A stretch of 64,000 nt of DNA from Aliamphritea ceti (GTDB lineage Bacteria > Pseudomonadota > Gammaproteobacteria > Pseudomonadales > Balneatricaceae). Made by a program: the position numbers and the translations under genes. The notes under the pieces are model-generated. The model worked only from the letters and a program-made list of their open reading frames with translations, made no database searches and was not told the DNA's origin. Location of the stretch: the NCBI RefSeq assembly GCF_024347215.1, contig NZ_AP025282.1, positions 4,402,001 to 4,466,000 on the forward strand, written 5' to 3'. Below are positions 7,955-16,867 of this stretch, piece by piece (within the stretch, counting starts at the first letter, position 1; each line of letters opens with the position of its first letter).

Positions 7955-9894
7955 GCATTACTTCTCCGATACTCGGGTAACTGGATACAAAACGACGCCC
8001 CTGATGCCGGTGTATTCTCCGCCGTCAGTTTGCCGCCAAAGTTCTTAATTATGTTATAGGAAATCGACAGACCTAAGCCCAGATTCTGACCGCGACGTTT
8101 AGTGGTAAAGAAAGGCTCAAAAATATTATCGCTCAGGTCGCTGCTGATACCTGGCCCATTATCCCGGACATAAACATCCAAACGTTCATCACGCTTTGTA
8201 CAGCTAATCTGAATGCGTTTATCCGCCTGCTCCCTGATAGCATCCAGCGCATTCGTCAACAAATTGAGCATCACCTGTTCAAGCTGAATAGAATCCGCAT
8301 ATACCAGGCTTGGCTGCGCATCAAAGCTTACGTCAATGTCGGTGAGTTTACGTACCTCATCACCTTCCAGCATCAGCAGAACGTTATCCACAACCTGCAG
8401 TAGATCCACGGCCACAAAGTTGTCCTGTTGTTTGCGGGCTAAGGATTTAAGACGGGTGATAATAATCGTGGCGCGCTTAGTCAGATTAGAAATCTGATTA
8501 AGATTTTTCTCAGTTTCTTCCAGCCGGCCGGACTGAATCAGACGTACGCCGTTATGCGAGTAATGCCCGATGGCGGAAAGTGGCTGATTAATCTCATGAG
8601 CAATACCTGCCGATAACTGTCCCAGTGCCGCCAGTTTACCCGCCTGCACTAGCTCTTCCTGCAAACTACTTAACTGATCACGGAAACTCACCAGTGAGCG
8701 CGCCATCGTGCCTATCTCGTCATGACCCTTCACCTGCACTCTGGCATCAAGATTACCATTGGCGATCGCCCGCATACTGGTATCAAGGCTGGTAATTCGC
8801 GCCACCATGTTTCGCCCGACATACAACCAGACAATTAAAATAGAAAACAGTAAGCTCGCTGCCACCATCAGCAGCATCCAGATACGGCTCTTTTTGATAG
8901 TTCCCTGAGCATTCTCTGCAGAGCTTTTCGCCGCCGCTTCAGTCTTATTGGTCTGAACAGCAATTAACTGATTCAGAGATCCCAGCTGTTCCCGAATCTG
9001 CGCTAGCAACGCTTCACCCTCGCCAAGAATCCCCCGTTCCTGGCTCCGAATGGTAAACATATTATTTTCACCGCGGGTCAGAAAGACAATATTCACAACT
9101 GTTTGCGTCAGCGCCTGTACTCCGTGTAATTGTTCAACAGCCTTAAGATCCTGCTTTATGCGGGTAATAATTTCATCTGAATGGGTCTGTGTGGCAATCA
9201 GTGAGTTCAGATCGGGCAGATGCTGGGCACGGTCCACCAGATTAATCAGCAGATTCACATCCGCTTTGATTCTGAATAAGCGCTGTAAATCAGCATTAAT
9301 GGTGCTGATTGCATCCTTGCCAAAGTTATTCATGACTATCCAGGAATCCGGAAAATCCTGATTAAACTGACTAAATAAATTCTGCTGAACATTCTCTGTC
9401 AGAGTATTGATGTCACTCAGAAAACTCGACGCAACCCATCTAAGACGTTGGTTTTCCGACTCTTTCTGGCGTTGAATTTCCAGCTTATGGAAAACATTCC
9501 GATCGAGTTCCGCAAGGGTATTGCTCAATGTTTCGATTTGCCCAAACAGCGCTTGTTGTGCCTGATGATCCTGGGTGACAGCCGAGATTCGGGGTAACAG
9601 ATCGCTCATAACCGTAATATTGAGGTTTAGTTCACGGTGTATCTGCTGCCTGGTTTGTTCATCTTTCGCCGCCAACAACGTTGGTGCCATCAAGGTGATA
9701 GTGGTGCCACGTTCCTTTAGATCCGCCATCAGACTCAGAGTATAAATATTGCCTTCTACGACTCGGTTAAACTCATCTCCCAAACGGTTATAAGAGATCC
9801 AGCTAACAATACTGGCCAACAGAGTAAGCGCACTCAGCGCGCCAAATGCAATAAACAGTCGACCACGGAGCCCAAGACGGTGACGAGGTTTCAT
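7951..9894 (-). CDS. DctB-like sensor histidine kinase with long helical periplasmic domain
   Basis: A 647-residue membrane kinase. TM1 lies near residues 11-33, then a periplasmic segment of about 300 residues, TM2 near 335-357, HAMP to about 410, HisKA with H433 in GIAHEINQPLSAIGHY, and a HATPase with NALDAI, DNGPGI and LGLGLSI. The HisKA sequence is of the DctB/NtrB class. The periplasmic part has no Cache/PAS signature; it is heptad-rich and looks all-helical, like the TorS sensor, which works with a binding protein (similarity judged by eye). It is co-translated with the response regulator and probably reports the TRAP substrate. The nearby PhnD-like and second DctP proteins are candidate ligand-presenting partners. 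Confidence 0.88.
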   Translation of the reverse strand: MKPRHRLGLRGRLFIAFGALSALTLLASIVSWISYNRLGDEFNRVVEGNIYTLSLMADLKERGTTITLMAPTLLAAKDEQTRQQIHRELNLNITVMSDLLPRISAVTQDHQAQQALFGQIETLSNTLAELDRNVFHKLEIQRQKESENQRLRWVASSFLSDINTLTENVQQNLFSQFNQDFPDSWIVMNNFGKDAISTINADLQRLFRIKADVNLLINLVDRAQHLPDLNSLIATQTHSDEIITRIKQDLKAVEQLHGVQALTQTVVNIVFLTRGENNMFTIRSQERGILGEGEALLAQIREQLGSLNQLIAVQTNKTEAAAKSSAENAQGTIKKSRIWMLLMVAASLLFSILIVWLYVGRNMVARITSLDTSMRAIANGNLDARVQVKGHDEIGTMARSLVSFRDQLSSLQEELVQAGKLAALGQLSAGIAHEINQPLSAIGHYSHNGVRLIQSGRLEETEKNLNQISNLTKRATIIITRLKSLARKQQDNFVAVDLLQVVDNVLLMLEGDEVRKLTDIDVSFDAQPSLVYADSIQLEQVMLNLLTNALDAIREQADKRIQISCTKRDERLDVYVRDNGPGISSDLSDNIFEPFFTTKRRGQNLGLGLSISYNIIKNFGGKLTAENTPASGASFCIQLPEYRRSNA

Positions 9895-10020
9895 AAACAG
9901 GATGCCTTGATGAATCTATGCTGCATGATAGTCATAACAGGGATTAATTAGAAACCCGGACATAGCATTCCTGAATAAGAATGCAGGTATCAAAAGCAGA
10001 TCATATAGACAGGCGCATAC

Positions 10021-10052
10021 AAAAAAAGGGATCCTAATAAGAATCCCTTTTT
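10021..10052 (-). terminator. Terminator downstream of the ProX-like gene
   Basis: AAAGGGAT (10025-10032) pairs with ATCCCTTT (10043-10050) across a 10-nt loop. The run of A before the stem reads as T on the minus strand, and T residues follow on the plus strand, so it can work in both directions. It ends the gene at 10118-11122. Confidence 0.82.
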
Positions 10053-10117
10053 ATCTTTCTATCTTTAAACAAAGCCATTACTCAAGAAAGGCTTCTAAGA
10101 TATGTCAATCAGCGTAA

Positions 10118-11122
10118 TCAGATTGCGCCTTTAACTTTGGCAACATCTTCAGGGCTTAACCACTGAGTCCAGACATCTTCCTGAGTTTTCAGGAACTCAA
10201 TTGCACCTGTCTCACCGTCAGCCTGATTATCCAGCATGTAAACCAGTACTTTACCTACCTGATCGGAGTTGTAAGCGCGCTTCTTCAGATACTCTACGAC
10301 GGTAGGGTTCTCCTTGGAAAACTCACTGGCAACAACTGTAAATACATCTGAAGCTGGGAAGCGGGAACGTTTAGGCGTATCACATTCAGGATCGGAGACG
10401 CAGTTATCCCAGTTGTCCTGTTCGTAACCGTCAACAAAATCCAACTTTTTCAGCTCATACTTTGAGATTACAGCAGAAGGCTGCCAGTAGTAGCCAAACC
10501 ATGCTTCGTTACGGTCGTATGATTTAGCAATTGTACCGTCCAATCCAGCCCCGGAACCCGGATCAACACTGACGAAACCATTACCTTCCAGGTTATAAGC
10601 GCTTGGCTTGATCAAACCGTCATTCAACACCTGGCAGGACCAGCCGGACGGACAGTTAACAAATGCACCTTTGCTTGGGTCTTCTTTAGAAGGGAACAGA
10701 TCTTTACGCTTCAGAACATCATCAACGGTATTTAGCTCCGGATGATTGTTCGCAACAAATTCAGATACATACCAGCCTTCGTAAGCATCCGGAATCAGCT
10801 TAGTGGTAATTTCCACTTTGCCGGCATCTTCTGCTTTACGTAACTGATTAATAACTGCGTTTGCCCAAAACTCAGGGGCAATGTGTGGACGTCCTTTAGC
10901 TTCCATTGACGCCAGACTGGTAATCGCCGCCCCCGGAACTAATGTAACGTTACAGCCAAAAGCTTCTTCCAGAATGAGTTTATCCAGGTTTGCAGCAAAC
11001 TCTGCTGACGGCCAGGACATCTCAACAATCGATACGTCTCCACAGTCTTCTGCCATAGCGGTAACAGATGCACCCATTACGGCGGCAGCTATAAGGCCTT
11101 TCACGAATACCTTTTTAAGCAT
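10118..11122 (-). CDS. Glycine betaine/proline-type ABC substrate-binding protein (ProX/OpuAC family)
   Basis: A 334-residue periplasmic protein with a clear signal peptide (cut after VTAMA, before EDCGD). The OpuAC fold is indicated by VEMSWPSAEFAANLDKLIL near the N-terminus, AWFGYYWQPSAVISKYEL with aromatic residues suited to a quaternary-amine cage, and LVYMLDNQADGETGAIEFLK near the end. Cysteines in FGCNV, NCPSGWSC and NCVSDPEC suggest disulfides. No ABC permease or ATPase is adjacent, so it is an orphan that probably serves a transporter encoded elsewhere. It is divergent from a BCCT carrier, which supports a role with betaine, choline or a related osmolyte. Start supported by AGAGG seven nt upstream. 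Confidence 0.85.
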   Translation of the reverse strand: MLKKVFVKGLIAAAVMGASVTAMAEDCGDVSIVEMSWPSAEFAANLDKLILEEAFGCNVTLVPGAAITSLASMEAKGRPHIAPEFWANAVINQLRKAEDAGKVEITTKLIPDAYEGWYVSEFVANNHPELNTVDDVLKRKDLFPSKEDPSKGAFVNCPSGWSCQVLNDGLIKPSAYNLEGNGFVSVDPGSGAGLDGTIAKSYDRNEAWFGYYWQPSAVISKYELKKLDFVDGYEQDNWDNCVSDPECDTPKRSRFPASDVFTVVASEFSKENPTVVEYLKKRAYNSDQVGKVLVYMLDNQADGETGAIEFLKTQEDVWTQWLSPEDVAKVKGAI

Positions 11123-11142
11123 TTTCGAACCTCTTTTTTATT

Positions 11143-11160
11143 ATTGAACATTTATTCAAT
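11143..11160. promoter_or_regulatory. Inverted repeat upstream of the ProX-like gene (possible operator)
   Basis: ATTGAA-CATTTA-TTCAAT is a perfect 6-bp dyad 20 nt before the ProX-like start codon. The half-sites resemble those described for TetR-family BetI operators, but the 6-nt spacer is longer than in that motif, so a choline/betaine-responsive operator is only a guess. Confidence 0.4.
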
Positions 11161-11837
11161 ATAAACTTAACAGGCTAAGAATCTTTAATAAAGTTTATAA
11201 GAATGATTTATGGCCTCTAATAGAAAAACTAAACGATAGTTTCAGTCGAAAATAGTGCAAACCTGCATATTTTCAAGTGCTACATTAGCCCACTTCCCAT
11301 CCAGTTGATGTACAACTGAGACTAACTGACTCTTCTCTGGAAAGCACCCTCACAGGCCTTTATCTCTCACATACAACCAACAAAGTTGAACCATACCTGA
11401 CATCACCTGCGATCAGCTTTAGGCCCAGAATTAAGCATCTCTCACCCTGAGCTATTAGAGCACCGCTCACTTATCCACAACTACGATAAATTTCTATTAT
11501 CAAATGATATTTATTATTAACTTTATTATTGAGTTGCTTTCCCTATGATCAGCGCAATCCAATTTGAAGACCACTATGTCTGATTCAGGCTGCTAACGCA
11601 GCACCACCAACAAATGATCAGACGGTACAACGCCGGTCGCCAATATCAGCACTGCTGATAATAGCCACACCAACTGTTTCTACATCCTGGATCAGGGCTC
11701 AGGCCCATCATAAATACGTACAAAGACCTTCTGTGCTCGGCATATTCAGTAGCACCCGGTACTTTTTACATTGACAAAAAAACGACCGTTTCGCGGTCAC
11801 CTGCAATAAAAATAACGACTTGTCAGGAGACAATCTC
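11161..11837. other. Divergent intergenic region (about 680 bp) between ProX-like and BCCT genes
   Basis: No convincing coding frame or known RNA was found. The stretch near 11485-11535 is strongly AT-rich and probably holds promoter elements for one or both genes. A short hairpin GACCG-TTTCG-CGGTC (11784-11798) lies in the leader of the BCCT gene. The length is unusual for two genes that would need only simple promoters, so unseen regulation is possible. Confidence 0.5.
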
Positions 11838-13397
11838 ATGAGCAACACAAGCACTCTTTCATCTGGTGCCTACGAAGGCACTAAGAGGAAAGGCATGTTG
11901 GAAGGGGTCGACCTTCCTGTATTCTTGATCAGCGGTGGCGTTCTCGTGCTGTTCGCTATTATGGCGATGTACGATATTGAGCTCGTATCAGGCATGGTGA
12001 ACAGTGCATTTGCGCTGTCTACTAAGTATTTCGGTGCCTACTGGCAAGTACTTCTGTTACTGACATTCGTGATTGGATTATTTCTCAGCTTCGGCCGCAC
12101 GGGTTCAGTTATGCTAGGTGGTTTGAAAGCACCTGAGATGACAACCTTTAACTGGGTTTCTATCCTGATGTGTACCCTACTGGCAGGCGGTGGTGTTTTC
12201 TGGGCTGCAGCTGAACCAATGGCCCACTTCACTTCACCACCACCTTTATTTGGCGGTGAAACTGGCACTCCGGAAGCAGCTTATAACGCGCTGGCCCAGA
12301 GCTTCATGCACTGGGGCTTCCTGGCCTGGGCTATTTTAGGCAGCCTGACCGGCATCGTACTGATGTACCTGCACTATGAAAAAGGCTTGCCCCTTAAGCC
12401 ACGTACCTTGCTTTACCCTGTCTTTGGCGAACGTGCACTGAAAGGACCTATCGCAATCATTGCTGATGCCAGCTGCGTATTAGCAGTTGTTGCCGGTACT
12501 GTTGGTCCAATAGGTTTCCTTGGCCTGCAGGTAAGTTTCGGTCTGGAAAAGCTGTTCGGCATTCCAAATACTTATACCACTCAGCTAACAATTCTGATTG
12601 GCCTGATGGCACTTTATACCCTCTCTGCAGTGAGCGGCGTAACTAAAGGCATCAAGGTTCTGAGTAACTTAAACGTAGCACTGGCTGTTGGCCTGATGGC
12701 TTTCATCTTATTCTTCGGCCCTACTGCGTTTATCATTGATAGCTACCTGCACTCTTTCGGTATCTACATTGATAAATTCGTTTCTATGGCGACCTTCCGT
12801 GCCAGCCCAGGCTGGTTAGACTGGTGGACTGTATTTTTCTGGGGCTGGTTCCTGGGCTACGGCCCGCTGATGGCGATGTTTGTTGCACGCATTTCACGTG
12901 GTCGTAGTATTCGTGAGCTGGTACTGACTATCTCGATTGTTGCACCGGTAATCACTTGTTTCTGGTTCACTATTGTTGGCGGGAGTGGTCTGTCTTTTGA
13001 GCTGGATAACCCTGGGATTATTTCTGAACCCTTTACCGGTTTTAACTTACCGGCGGCACTGCTTGCGATTACCGAACAGCTGCCTATGGGCTTCACTATT
13101 TCTGTACTGTTCCTGATCCTGACAACTATTTTTGTTGCGACTACCGGCGACTGCATGACATATGCAATCTCCATGGTAATGACCGGTCATGATTCACCAC
13201 AAAGCTCTGTACGTGTGTTCTGGGGCCTGGCAATGGGTGTTATGGCTGCCATCCTGATCTCTATCGGTTCAGGCGGTATTTCAGCACTACAATCCTTTAT
13301 CGTTGTAACAGCAGTACCTGTATCACTGGTACTGCTGCCATCACTTTGGAGCGCACCACAAATTGCGCGCAAGATGGCAGATGAGCAAGGCTTATAA
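11838..13397 (+). CDS. BCCT family osmolyte transporter
   Basis: A polytopic inner-membrane carrier of the betaine/choline/carnitine family, about 519 residues with 12 hydrophobic segments. The signature region WTVFFWGWFLGYGPLMAMFV followed by ARISRGRSIREL is clear. The start is ATG 11838, eight nt after AGGAG; an earlier in-frame TTG lacks a ribosome site. Both ends are short, without the osmosensing tail of BetP. The glycine-rich segment that reads GMGIG in BetP reads AGGGV here (CTLLAGGGVFWAAAEPMAHF), so ion coupling and substrate should not be assumed. It is divergent from an OpuAC-type binding protein and ends at a strong terminator. Confidence 0.92.
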   Translation: MSNTSTLSSGAYEGTKRKGMLEGVDLPVFLISGGVLVLFAIMAMYDIELVSGMVNSAFALSTKYFGAYWQVLLLLTFVIGLFLSFGRTGSVMLGGLKAPEMTTFNWVSILMCTLLAGGGVFWAAAEPMAHFTSPPPLFGGETGTPEAAYNALAQSFMHWGFLAWAILGSLTGIVLMYLHYEKGLPLKPRTLLYPVFGERALKGPIAIIADASCVLAVVAGTVGPIGFLGLQVSFGLEKLFGIPNTYTTQLTILIGLMALYTLSAVSGVTKGIKVLSNLNVALAVGLMAFILFFGPTAFIIDSYLHSFGIYIDKFVSMATFRASPGWLDWWTVFFWGWFLGYGPLMAMFVARISRGRSIRELVLTISIVAPVITCFWFTIVGGSGLSFELDNPGIISEPFTGFNLPAALLAITEQLPMGFTISVLFLILTTIFVATTGDCMTYAISMVMTGHDSPQSSVRVFWGLAMGVMAAILISIGSGGISALQSFIVVTAVPVSLVLLPSLWSAPQIARKMADEQGL

Positions 13398-13422
13398 GCC
13401 TAACTCAGGCTGATAATAAAAA

Positions 13423-13448
13423 GGCGCTTCAATTGAAGCGCCTTTTTT
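13423..13448 (+). terminator. Terminator after the BCCT gene
   Basis: The perfect palindrome GGCGCTTCAA / TTGAAGCGCC (13423-13442) is followed by six T residues. Confidence 0.93.
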
Positions 13449-13555
13449 AATTCTGCAACTCAGCAACAACACGGCTGTCCGTTCTTGCTCAATACACTAA
13501 TCACTCACTAAACCGTTAACATACTGCATTACTCTTTCGCCTTATCAACTAAAGA

Positions 13556-15307
13556 TTAGCTGGCGGTCTGTTCCTGCCTGGATGCTGTATCGTCATCAGC
13601 ACAACTCTGGTTTCGCCCCAAAGATTTTGCTTTATACAATGCCTGGTCAGCCCGGGAGATGAGTGTCTCTGCTGTTACCTTTTGTAAATCAACAGCCAGT
13701 GCGTACCCCACACTTATGGTGACTGACTTTTCTGTCAGCTTAGATGCCTGATGCTCAATTTTTAACTGATAAACCGCGTTTCTGAGTAACTCAGCAACGT
13801 CCTTCATGTAAGCAGAGTTTGGTGCAGAAAGAATAATCGCAAACTCTTCCCCTCCATATCGGGCAATCAGATCACCAGGACGGCGAATCACATTTATATT
13901 ACGCAACGCTTTAGCCACATTGCGTAAACATTCATCGCCGCATGGGTGACCATAAAAATCGTTGTAACGTTTAAAGTAGTCGATATCTACCAGTAAAATA
14001 CCCAGAGATTTATTTTCACGCTGACAATAAAGCCACTCTTTTTCCAGATGATCATCAAAACAACGCCGGTTAGCCAATGAAGTAAGGCTGTCTGTAGTAG
14101 CCAGTACTTCGAGCTCCCGGTTGGCTGTTTCCAGCTCCATCCGGGTAATATTCAGCTCCGCCGTACGAACCGCTACCTTCTGTTCCAGATCATCTTTCGC
14201 TTTTTGCAGATATTGCTTTTTAACTTGCTGACTCCGTACCACATAAGCCAGTAATAACAGTGTCATCACTAAAATAACCGTGAGAACACCCAATATTGCC
14301 TGACGCGTTTGATAGTAGGATGCCAAAGCCTCCTTTACATCTATTTCAGAGGTAATGCCGAAGCCTAAGTCGTGGTCCCACAACCAGGCACCAAATACAG
14401 GTACCCCACGGTAATCACGGTACCCATTCATATCAGACCCTGAAATGCCCTGCGTAGCACTGGCAGCCATGATCGTTAACGGCCACTGCTGCGGTAATGT
14501 ATCCGGTTTAAAGCCAAGCAAAGTATTACCACCAGGGTCAGTAATACGAATATTCATAATGCTGTTACTGTCGTGACTAATTAATCGACTGTTAACTAAC
14601 TGGTGTTCGAAACGACTTTCAGTAAGCAGCATGCCATTTTTATCAAAGGCGTATGTTTCCCCTGTATCTCCCAGCCGGGCCAGTCCAGACACATGATTAA
14701 ACAAAGTATCGAGGTTGATCTGCAAAGCCAGTACAGCTTTCACCTGACCATTCTGCTTAACGGGAGACACAACAAAAATAGATAGGTGCGCGCTCTCTGC
14801 CGACACCTGCCCGGTGTCAGTGCTATCTGACGACAAAGTTGGTATGAACAGGGTTTCACCCTGAAATGCGCGATCCAGATAATCGGGACGCTGCATCTGT
14901 ATCAGGTTTAATCTATGTAATTCTTCATCCCGCAAAGAGGCTATATTCGTCCGCTGCGGTGAAATTATATAAAACCCCAGATCCTTTTCCCGTTGTAAAA
15001 CCGGCCCAATAAAGCTGCGTAACTCTGCTAATGAACCTTGATGATGCTCAGTACCGGAGCCTCCATGTAACATAGCCTGAACAGGGGAAGACATTGCCAG
15101 CTCGACAGCATCACGCTTACGGTACTGTATCCAGATCTGATAAGTGGTAACTGTGGTTTTAAGAATAGTCTGTAACGATGCGCGAATCTGCAGTTTGGTG
15201 GCTTGCTCAATATTGTTAATTGCAAATCCGGTAGCAGACGTAATAACAGCAATAAAAACCAGCGTCAGTGTAAAAGTAAATAATGAATACTTATTGATCG
15301 TTAGCAT
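13556..15307 (-). CDS. Cache-domain diguanylate cyclase
   Basis: A 583-residue membrane enzyme expected to make cyclic-di-GMP. TM1 is near 10-32, a periplasmic dCache-like sensor spans about 40-335 (containing GETLFIPTLSSDSTDTGQ and LARLGDTGETYAFDKNGMLL), TM2 is near 337-358, a coiled coil follows to about 400, and GGDEF occupies the C-terminus. The active-site loop is GGEEF (485-489), functional in known cyclases. The product-inhibition site RxxD (RPGD, 476-479) stands five residues before it, so activity with feedback inhibition is expected. DSLTSLANRRCFDDHL marks the domain start. It is a single-gene unit; the ligand is unknown. Confidence 0.93.
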   Translation of the reverse strand: MLTINKYSLFTFTLTLVFIAVITSATGFAINNIEQATKLQIRASLQTILKTTVTTYQIWIQYRKRDAVELAMSSPVQAMLHGGSGTEHHQGSLAELRSFIGPVLQREKDLGFYIISPQRTNIASLRDEELHRLNLIQMQRPDYLDRAFQGETLFIPTLSSDSTDTGQVSAESAHLSIFVVSPVKQNGQVKAVLALQINLDTLFNHVSGLARLGDTGETYAFDKNGMLLTESRFEHQLVNSRLISHDSNSIMNIRITDPGGNTLLGFKPDTLPQQWPLTIMAASATQGISGSDMNGYRDYRGVPVFGAWLWDHDLGFGITSEIDVKEALASYYQTRQAILGVLTVILVMTLLLLAYVVRSQQVKKQYLQKAKDDLEQKVAVRTAELNITRMELETANRELEVLATTDSLTSLANRRCFDDHLEKEWLYCQRENKSLGILLVDIDYFKRYNDFYGHPCGDECLRNVAKALRNINVIRRPGDLIARYGGEEFAIILSAPNSAYMKDVAELLRNAVYQLKIEHQASKLTEKSVTISVGYALAVDLQKVTAETLISRADQALYKAKSLGRNQSCADDDTASRQEQTAS

Positions 15308-15651
15308 TCAGGTAGACTCCGTAAAGACTGACCTTCCTGCCAGTCAGAAATTAGCCTTACCCTGGCTATATCAACAATTGCAGTATAACGAGTTGAAGGG
15401 GAATCGCCTCTTAATTCTTGAATAATTTTCAAACACTTGTGTGAAAACAGCTCAGAAAAATCATTAAGTAACATGAACGATCAGCTCAGAACTACATGGC
15501 TTTCTGAGAAGAACATTCTCCATTTTTCCTGACCGACTATTAGAAATTGTGACGAGCTCTCCTCTGCCTTATCAATTCTGACCGAAAAGATTGTCCGCCA
15601 AGTGGGAAGCTGATAGCTTTTATACAAATACCGCACGACAATGGAATAAAG
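15308..15651. other. Divergent intergenic region before mscS
   Basis: About 340 bp between the divergent diguanylate cyclase and mscS genes. No convincing gene or RNA is seen; a minus-strand frame running into mscS is a shadow. It must hold both promoters. Confidence 0.5.
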
Positions 15652-16479
15652 ATGATCGACCAAGAGCTGGAAACACTCACCCACTTCTACAACCTGATTA
15701 TTGATTTCTTCATCAATTACAGTTTTCAGGTCATTGGCGCCATTATCATCCTTATCCTTGGTCTGATAGTTGCCCGCTGGGTTGGCAATCTGACACTCAA
15801 ACTCTGTAAACGACATAATGTCGACATCACACTTAGCCACTTTATCAGCAGCACCGTCAGGCTATTACTTATCGCCATGGTCGCCATTATTTGCCTCGGC
15901 AAATTCGGCATCAGTGTCGCCCCCTTTATTGCTGCAATCGGTGCTATATCGCTGAGTATTGGGTTTGCTCTGCAGGGTGTATTCTCTAACTACGGTGCGG
16001 GCTTCACCATCATAATCACCCGACCTTTTGTAGTAGGTAACACCATCCGTTGTAATGATGTTTGCGGAGTTGTAGAAGAAATCCGTCTGGCTTATACCCT
16101 GCTCTCAACCGAAGATGGCGAGATCATCACTATTCCAAACAAGCATATTGTCGGGGAAGTATTAGTAAACTCATTCGAAAATACCGTTGTTGAAGCAGAA
16201 ATTGGCATCAGCTACAGCGCCGATCCGGCCCAGGCCATTACTCTGATCAAACAGCAATTAAGCAACAACTCAAACATTGTTGATAAGCCTTTACCGCAGG
16301 TGGGTATTGCCTCGTTTGGCGATTCCAGCGTGAATATCGCCTACCGCTACTGGGTGCCTACAAGACAATTATTTGAAACACAATTTCAGATCAACGCCGC
16401 GGTTTACAGTGCATTCAAAGCGAATAATGTTGAGATTCCATTCCCGCAGCGAGAAGTGACACTGTTAAGTCAGCAATAA
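15652..16479 (+). CDS. mscS: Small-conductance mechanosensitive channel MscS
   Basis: A 275-residue channel of E. coli MscS size. TM1 is near 22-45, TM2 near 62-82 and the pore helix TM3 near 88-125, with the glycine/alanine-rich GAISLSIGFALQGVFSNYGA packing motif. The beta domain follows (RPFVVGNTIRCNDVCGVVEE, ITIPNKHIVGEVLVN), then the C-terminal alpha/beta cage. It opens under membrane tension to release solutes on hypo-osmotic shock, which fits the osmolyte uptake genes at 10-13 kb. It is transcribed alone. The start codon is preceded by a weak GGAATAAAG. Confidence 0.93.
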   Translation: MIDQELETLTHFYNLIIDFFINYSFQVIGAIIILILGLIVARWVGNLTLKLCKRHNVDITLSHFISSTVRLLLIAMVAIICLGKFGISVAPFIAAIGAISLSIGFALQGVFSNYGAGFTIIITRPFVVGNTIRCNDVCGVVEEIRLAYTLLSTEDGEIITIPNKHIVGEVLVNSFENTVVEAEIGISYSADPAQAITLIKQQLSNNSNIVDKPLPQVGIASFGDSSVNIAYRYWVPTRQLFETQFQINAAVYSAFKANNVEIPFPQREVTLLSQQ

Positions 16480-16744
16480 AGCCAGGAAGCTAAATAAAAT
16501 AAGGCAGCAAAATAAAATCAGACCTACATTTTCATCCACAGGCAGCAGTGCTCACAACGCAGAAAAACTATAGAGCACTGCCGTCAGTAACTTGTATTCG
16601 CCTGCTTACCGTTCCAAGACTTCCATTATTAATTACTTAAATTGAATGCTGATAATTCATTCCAGAAAAGCATTTCATTTTTTGCAACACTGCCATCCAA
16701 ATATATCAATATACGCAAGACAAACTTTACACTAAACTTGCCCC
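16480..16744. other. Spacer between mscS and the ilvC promoter, with an inverted repeat
   Basis: No gene is seen. CAGTGCTC (16546-16553) and GAGCACTG (16573-16580) form an 8-bp stem with a 19-nt loop but no T tract; it could be a weak terminator for mscS. No leader peptide rich in branched-chain residues, and so no classical attenuator, was recognised before ilvC. Confidence 0.4.
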
Positions 16745-16773
16745 ATTACAGTCACTGAGCATCTCTATATAAT
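16745..16773 (+). promoter_or_regulatory. Sigma-70 promoter of ilvC
   Basis: A consensus -10 TATAAT (16768-16773) lies 17 bp after ATTACA (16745-16750, four of six matches to TTGACA). Transcription would begin near 16780, giving a leader of about 85 nt. Confidence 0.65.
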
Positions 16774-16867
16774 GCTCCGCGACTCGGAATAATCTTTTAT
16801 GGCTGACAGGCCGTAAAGCAGAATAATGAACGCCTGTTCACAGGCTAACTAAAGAGATACACAGACC

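Noticed and set aside
15481..15840. A 119-codon minus-strand frame before mscS.
   Set aside because: Half is antisense to the mscS start; the protein shows no domain.
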